Part shown: positions 61,130 to 64,000 of the stretch, piece after piece | Layout: every line of letters begins with the position of its first letter | How positions within the stretch are numbered: the first letter of the stretch is position 1 | NCBI GenBank assembly: GCA_900769615.1 | Contig: CAAGHH010000025.1 | Location: 154,754-218,753 of the forward strand | Direction: 5' to 3' | DNA length: 64,000 nt | From: Selenomonadales bacterium | GTDB lineage: Bacteria; Bacillota; Negativicutes; Selenomonadales; Selenomonadaceae | Notes under the pieces: model-generated | The model's database searches: none | What the model saw: the letters and a program-made list of their open reading frames with translations, nothing else | What the model was told of the DNA's origin: nothing | Translations under genes and position numbers: made by a program

Positions 61130-62362
61130 ATGACAAAAAACAAATTAATGGGAAATATTGTGTCATTGTTCACCCTTAAAGGGGCGGAATATATTATTTC
61201 TTTTATAACACTTCCATATTTATTGCGGGTTTTAGGTCCTGATAAATATGGTGCTATTACCTTTGCACAAGTAATTATGAATTATGGTATTTTGCTGGTT
61301 GATTATGGTTTTAATCTGACGGCACCGCGAGATATAGCCAAGGCAGATAAAGGAGATGTTTCACGGCATTTTGCAGCAATTATGGGAGCTAAATTTATAC
61401 TTTTAGTTCCTATTTTGTGTTTAGGAGTAATTTTGCTGACTGTGTTTCAAGCAAATATTGATATATGGCTAATATTGTGTGTATTGCCGTTGCTTTTAGG
61501 TAATGTGCTATTTCCTATTTGGTATTTTCAAGGTATTCAGCAGATGCAATTTATTACGGTTTTCAATCTGTTAGCTCGAACGGTTTCAGTGCTTGCGATA
61601 TTTATTTTAATAAGGAGCACGGCTGATTATCGTTTGGCAGCTTTTTTGCAATCAATTGTTCCCCTGCTTGCCGGTATTATTTCACTTATAGTTTTGTGGC
61701 GACGTTCACGAGAGTTGTTTTGTTTACCTAAGTGGCAAGATGTAATAAGCAAGTTTAAGGATGGTTGGGATATTTTTATTTCAACGTTATTTATAAATCT
61801 TTATACTAACAGTAATATATTCATTTTAGGAATTTTGACTAATGATACTGTAGTTGGTTACTATTCAGCAGCTAATAAATTAATTGAAGCTGTTAAAGGT
61901 TTGCTTACCCCTATATCAAATGCGATATTTCCTCATGTTTCAGTATTGTTCAAGGAATCAAAAGTTAAAGCTATTAAATTTTTATGTAAAGTAATGCATA
62001 TTCTAGGTTGTGGAAGTTTTTCTATATCATTAATGGTATTTATATTGGCGGAACCGATTGTGCATTTAGTTATGGGAGAGGCTTATAGGGAATCCGTATT
62101 GATTTTGCGGATAATAAGTTTTTTGCCATTTATCATTGGCTTGAGTAACATATTCGGTATTCAGACGATGGTGGCATTTGGGATGCAGCGAATATTTAGT
62201 CGTATTTTGATGATATCAGCCATAGTGAATTTTGTGTTGATATTTCCTATGGTAATGCTATGGCAAGGCTTGGGATTAGCGATTACGGTGGTAATAGTTG
62301 AATGTTTTGTAACTATCACGATGTATGTAACGTTAATAAAGCACAATATTGTTATCAAATAA
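61130..62362 (+). CDS. wzx: Wzx-type polysaccharide flippase
   Basis: The 410-residue MOP-superfamily protein has about 12 membrane helices. It starts IVSLFTLKGAEYIISFITLP and shows YLLRVLGPDKYGAITFAQVI and PIWYFQGIQQMQFITVFNLL, segments typical of Wzx/RfbX flippases. It moves lipid-linked repeat units across the inner membrane for Wzy. TAGGGAG lies about six bases before ATG 61130. The flippase, Wzy and Wzz together show a Wzy-dependent pathway. Confidence 0.92.
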   Translation: MTKNKLMGNIVSLFTLKGAEYIISFITLPYLLRVLGPDKYGAITFAQVIMNYGILLVDYGFNLTAPRDIAKADKGDVSRHFAAIMGAKFILLVPILCLGVILLTVFQANIDIWLILCVLPLLLGNVLFPIWYFQGIQQMQFITVFNLLARTVSVLAIFILIRSTADYRLAAFLQSIVPLLAGIISLIVLWRRSRELFCLPKWQDVISKFKDGWDIFISTLFINLYTNSNIFILGILTNDTVVGYYSAANKLIEAVKGLLTPISNAIFPHVSVLFKESKVKAIKFLCKVMHILGCGSFSISLMVFILAEPIVHLVMGEAYRESVLILRIISFLPFIIGLSNIFGIQTMVAFGMQRIFSRILMISAIVNFVLIFPMVMLWQGLGLAITVVIVECFVTITMYVTLIKHNIVIK

Positions 62363-62399
62363 ATTTTATACTATATGATAAAAATTTAGGGGGATTTAT

Positions 62400-63494
62400 A
62401 TGTATGACTATTTGATAGTTGGCAGTGGTCTTTTTGGTGCAGTTTTTGCCCATGAAGCAGCTGAAAAAGGGAAAAAGGTTTTAGTTATTGAACGGCGCAA
62501 TCATGTTGGTGGGAATATTTATTGTGAAGAAAAAGATGGTATTAATATTCATAAATATGGTGCACATATTTTTCATACTTCATATAAGGATGTTTGGGAT
62601 TATGTGAATAAATTTGTTGAATTTAATAATTATGTTAATTCACCAGTAGCAAATTATAAGGGTGAACTTTATAATCTGCCTTTTAATATGAATACTTTTG
62701 CCCAATTATGGGGAATAGTGACACCAGCTGAGGCAGCTGCTAAGATAGCTGCGCAGCGTACGGCAATAAAAGGTGATCCGCAGAATCTAGAAGAACAGGC
62801 GATTTCACTGGTAGGTACGGATATTTATACTAAACTTATCAAAGGTTATACTGAAAAGCAATGGGGGCGAAGCTGCAAAGAATTACCGGCTTTTATAATA
62901 AAACGATTACCAGTGCGTTATACTTTTGACAATAATTATTTTAATGACCGTTATCAGGGAATGCCAGTTGGTGGTTATAACAAACTAATAAATGCTCTGC
63001 TGGAAGGAGTGGAGGTTCATACTAATGTTGATTATAATAAATCACGGTCCGAATATGAAAATATAGCTAACAAAGTAGTTTATACGGGGCCGATTGATGC
63101 GTATTATAATTACAAATTAGGACAGCTGGAGTATCGTGGTTTAAAATTTGAAACTGAGTGTTTAGATGAAGTAAATCACCAAGGTGTAGCGGTTATGAAT
63201 TATACTGAACGGGAAGTACCATATACCCGTATAATTGAACATAAGCATTTTGAATTTGGAACACAGCCAGTTACTTATGTGACAAAAGAATATCCAGCAG
63301 ATTGGCAGCCAGGTGAAGAAGCATATTATCCAGTTAATGATAATCGCAATCAAAGTTTGTATCAAAAATATGTCAAACTGGCCGAAAAAGAAAATATGGT
63401 TATCTTTGGTGGTCGCTTGGCAGAATATAAGTATTATGATATGGACGATGTTATAAAAAGTGCCATTGAATGTGTTAATAAAGAATTAAAATAA
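62400..63494 (+). CDS. glf: UDP-galactopyranose mutase
   Basis: Glf is a flavoenzyme converting UDP-galactopyranose to UDP-galactofuranose. The 364-residue protein begins with the FAD-binding YDYLIVGSGLFGAVFAHEAA and shows HVGGNIYCEEKDGINIHKYG, AHIFHTSYKDVWDYVN, YTEKQWGRSCKELPAFIIKR and FGGRLAEYKYYDMDDVI. It closes the operon and supplies the donor for the GT2 enzyme at 56548. Its base composition is less A+T-rich than that of its neighbours. AGGGGGA precedes the ATG. Confidence 0.96.
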   Translation: MYDYLIVGSGLFGAVFAHEAAEKGKKVLVIERRNHVGGNIYCEEKDGINIHKYGAHIFHTSYKDVWDYVNKFVEFNNYVNSPVANYKGELYNLPFNMNTFAQLWGIVTPAEAAAKIAAQRTAIKGDPQNLEEQAISLVGTDIYTKLIKGYTEKQWGRSCKELPAFIIKRLPVRYTFDNNYFNDRYQGMPVGGYNKLINALLEGVEVHTNVDYNKSRSEYENIANKVVYTGPIDAYYNYKLGQLEYRGLKFETECLDEVNHQGVAVMNYTEREVPYTRIIEHKHFEFGTQPVTYVTKEYPADWQPGEEAYYPVNDNRNQSLYQKYVKLAEKENMVIFGGRLAEYKYYDMDDVIKSAIECVNKELK

Positions 63495-63514
63495 TAGTAT
63501 AGTCAATGCCAACA

Positions 63515-63556
63515 TTTTTTAGGTAGCTATATCTTCAAGATATAGTTACCTAAAAA
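63515..63556. terminator. Long hairpin after glf
   Basis: AGGTAGCTATATCTT and AAGATATAGTTACCT form a 15-bp stem (one G-T pair), extended by flanking T and A runs. It has no T run after the stem, so it may act as an RNA end-protecting hairpin rather than a classical terminator. Confidence 0.5.
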
Positions 63557-63578
63557 TTTCATAGATGAAGAAAACTTT

Positions 63579-63662
63579 CTAAGGTCCTTTGCCGTTATAA
63601 AGCACGTAAAATTCTGGGGCAGGGAGTTTTAGCAGTTTTTGGGATAAATTATTTTTTACAAT
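63579..63662 (-). pseudogene. Fragment of an Rpn-family (PD-(D/E)XK) nuclease gene
   Basis: The minus strand encodes KNNLSQKLLKLPAPEFYVLY followed by NGKGP and a stop. LPxPEFYVLYNGK is a hallmark internal segment of Rpn recombination-promoting nuclease/putative transposase proteins, which normally continue for over 100 residues on each side. Upstream on this strand the sequence changes directly into the dispersed repeat. It is a relic, not an expressed gene. Confidence 0.55.
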
Positions 63663-63706
63663 GCCCCTTCTGCCCTTACAGGGCACCTTCCCCGCAAGCG
63701 GGGAAG
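63663..63706 (-). repeat. Dispersed GC-rich repeat, copy B
   Basis: On the minus strand this reads CTTCCCCGCTTGCGGGGAAG, then GGTGCCCTGTAAGGGC and AGAAGGGGCA, matching copy A at 51410-51461 element by element with compensating differences. The two copies are inverted relative to each other and bracket the polysaccharide locus. Confidence 0.65.
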
Positions 63707-63849
63707 ATATGGTTACAGCATAAAATAGCTGTTCCCTGTTAGGGGAAAGGGGTCTGTAGGCTGTAAATATTGTTTTTGTAGTAATAGCTGCCATCTTTTA
63801 GTTGAATGTGGTTCGTCAAGCTCGAAAGGAGATTTTGCAAAATGAGAGC

Positions 63850-63881
63850 GAGAAAAAGACTGCCACCGAAGTGACAGTCTT
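63850..63881 (-). terminator. Intrinsic terminator of the minus-strand gene at the right edge
   Basis: On the minus strand AAGACTGTCAC, a TTCG tetraloop and GTGGCAGTCTT are followed by TTTTTCT. Confidence 0.8.
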
Positions 63882-63903
63882 GAAAGATGCAAATATTTTA
63901 CTG

Positions 63904-64000
63904 TTATAAGGAAAGACCATTTTCCTTAGCAATGCGCTGGACTTCCTCGATTGAGGTGTTTGTTGCTTTAGCAATATCTGAATAAGGCATACGCATTGAA
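63904..64000 (-). CDS. C-terminal end of an unidentified protein, possibly Rpn-like
   Basis: Only the last 32 codons are in the window, ending SDIAKATNTSIEEVQRIAKE then NGLSL and TAA at 63906-63904. The helix-turn-helix-like DIAKATNTSIEEVQ resembles the tail of Rpn/PD-(D/E)XK transposase-type proteins, but a short end like this could belong to other DNA-binding families. A good terminator follows 23 bases downstream on the same strand. Confidence 0.5.
   Translation of the reverse strand, partial: SMRMPYSDIAKATNTSIEEVQRIAKENGLSL

Larger units (their letters stand above)
63495..63903. other. Gene-free right border of the polysaccharide locus
   Basis: These 409 bases hold no intact gene. In order they contain a long AT-rich hairpin, a fragment of an Rpn-like gene on the minus strand, a GC-rich dispersed repeat with a second palindrome-like part (63731-63757), and a terminator for the minus-strand gene at the right edge. 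Confidence 0.7.

Overview
The window looks like a chromosomal stretch of a diderm Firmicute of the class Negativicutes. It combines Firmicutes traits (strong AGGAGG-type ribosome binding sites, many TTG/GTG starts, a DUF896 protein, an atpZ-atpI-atpBEFHAGDC operon preceded by tagO/wecB-type genes) with a complete outer-membrane and lipopolysaccharide gene set. I cannot fix the genus from sequence alone. Base composition is moderate in the housekeeping part and clearly more A+T-rich between about 53.9 and 62.4 kb.

Layout. 1-1.6 kb: 3' half of an unknown minus-strand gene, a probable 6S RNA, a DUF896 protein and an unknown membrane protein. 1.7-4.3 kb: serS, ubiX, rnhA. 4.3-39.5 kb: one long co-directional envelope-biogenesis cluster. 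It holds the Mla lipid-transport genes (mlaE, mlaF, and mlaD with a C-terminal barrel-like domain), tolC, tamB, a small sigma factor with a membrane protein of anti-sigma topology, bamA, an unknown outer-membrane-type protein, three OmpH/Skp paralogues, the lipid A pathway (lpxD, acyltransferase, lpxC, fabZ, lpxA, lpxI, lpxB), msbA, a waaA-lpxK fusion, Kdo synthesis (kdsB, kdsA, kdsD, kdsC), a second acyltransferase, and the Lpt export machine (lptC, lptA, lptB, one lptF/G-type gene), ending with a DUF3084 protein. 39.6-42.8 kb: a YqgF-like protein, dCMP deaminase, a WecA/TagO-type transferase and UDP-GlcNAc 2-epimerase. 42.9-50.2 kb: the F1Fo ATP synthase operon. 50.3-51.4 kb: a small membrane protein and a HigBA-like toxin-antitoxin pair.

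51.4-63.5 kb: an accessory Wzy-type surface polysaccharide locus (ribbon-helix-helix regulator, Wzz, DUF4422 glycosyltransferase, LicD, IspD/TarI-like cytidylyltransferase, SDR epimerase, galactofuranosyltransferase-like GT2, Wzy, two acyltransferase-3 proteins, Wzx flippase, UDP-galactopyranose mutase). Related dispersed repeats lie at both edges, and the right edge also carries a fragment of an Rpn-type nuclease gene.

The most interesting signal is in this locus: three simple-sequence tracts placed as contingency switches. (1) Ten CAGA units at the start of an acyltransferase gene leave it out of frame as written; 11 or 8 units would restore a full-length protein with the usual family N-terminus. 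(2) A G8 tract at the 3' end of the epimerase gene; 9 G would add a C-terminal segment that looks native. (3) A G9 tract lies in the spacer of a putative promoter ahead of the whole operon. Together they suggest a glycan that can vary in amount, composition and acylation by slipped-strand mispairing.
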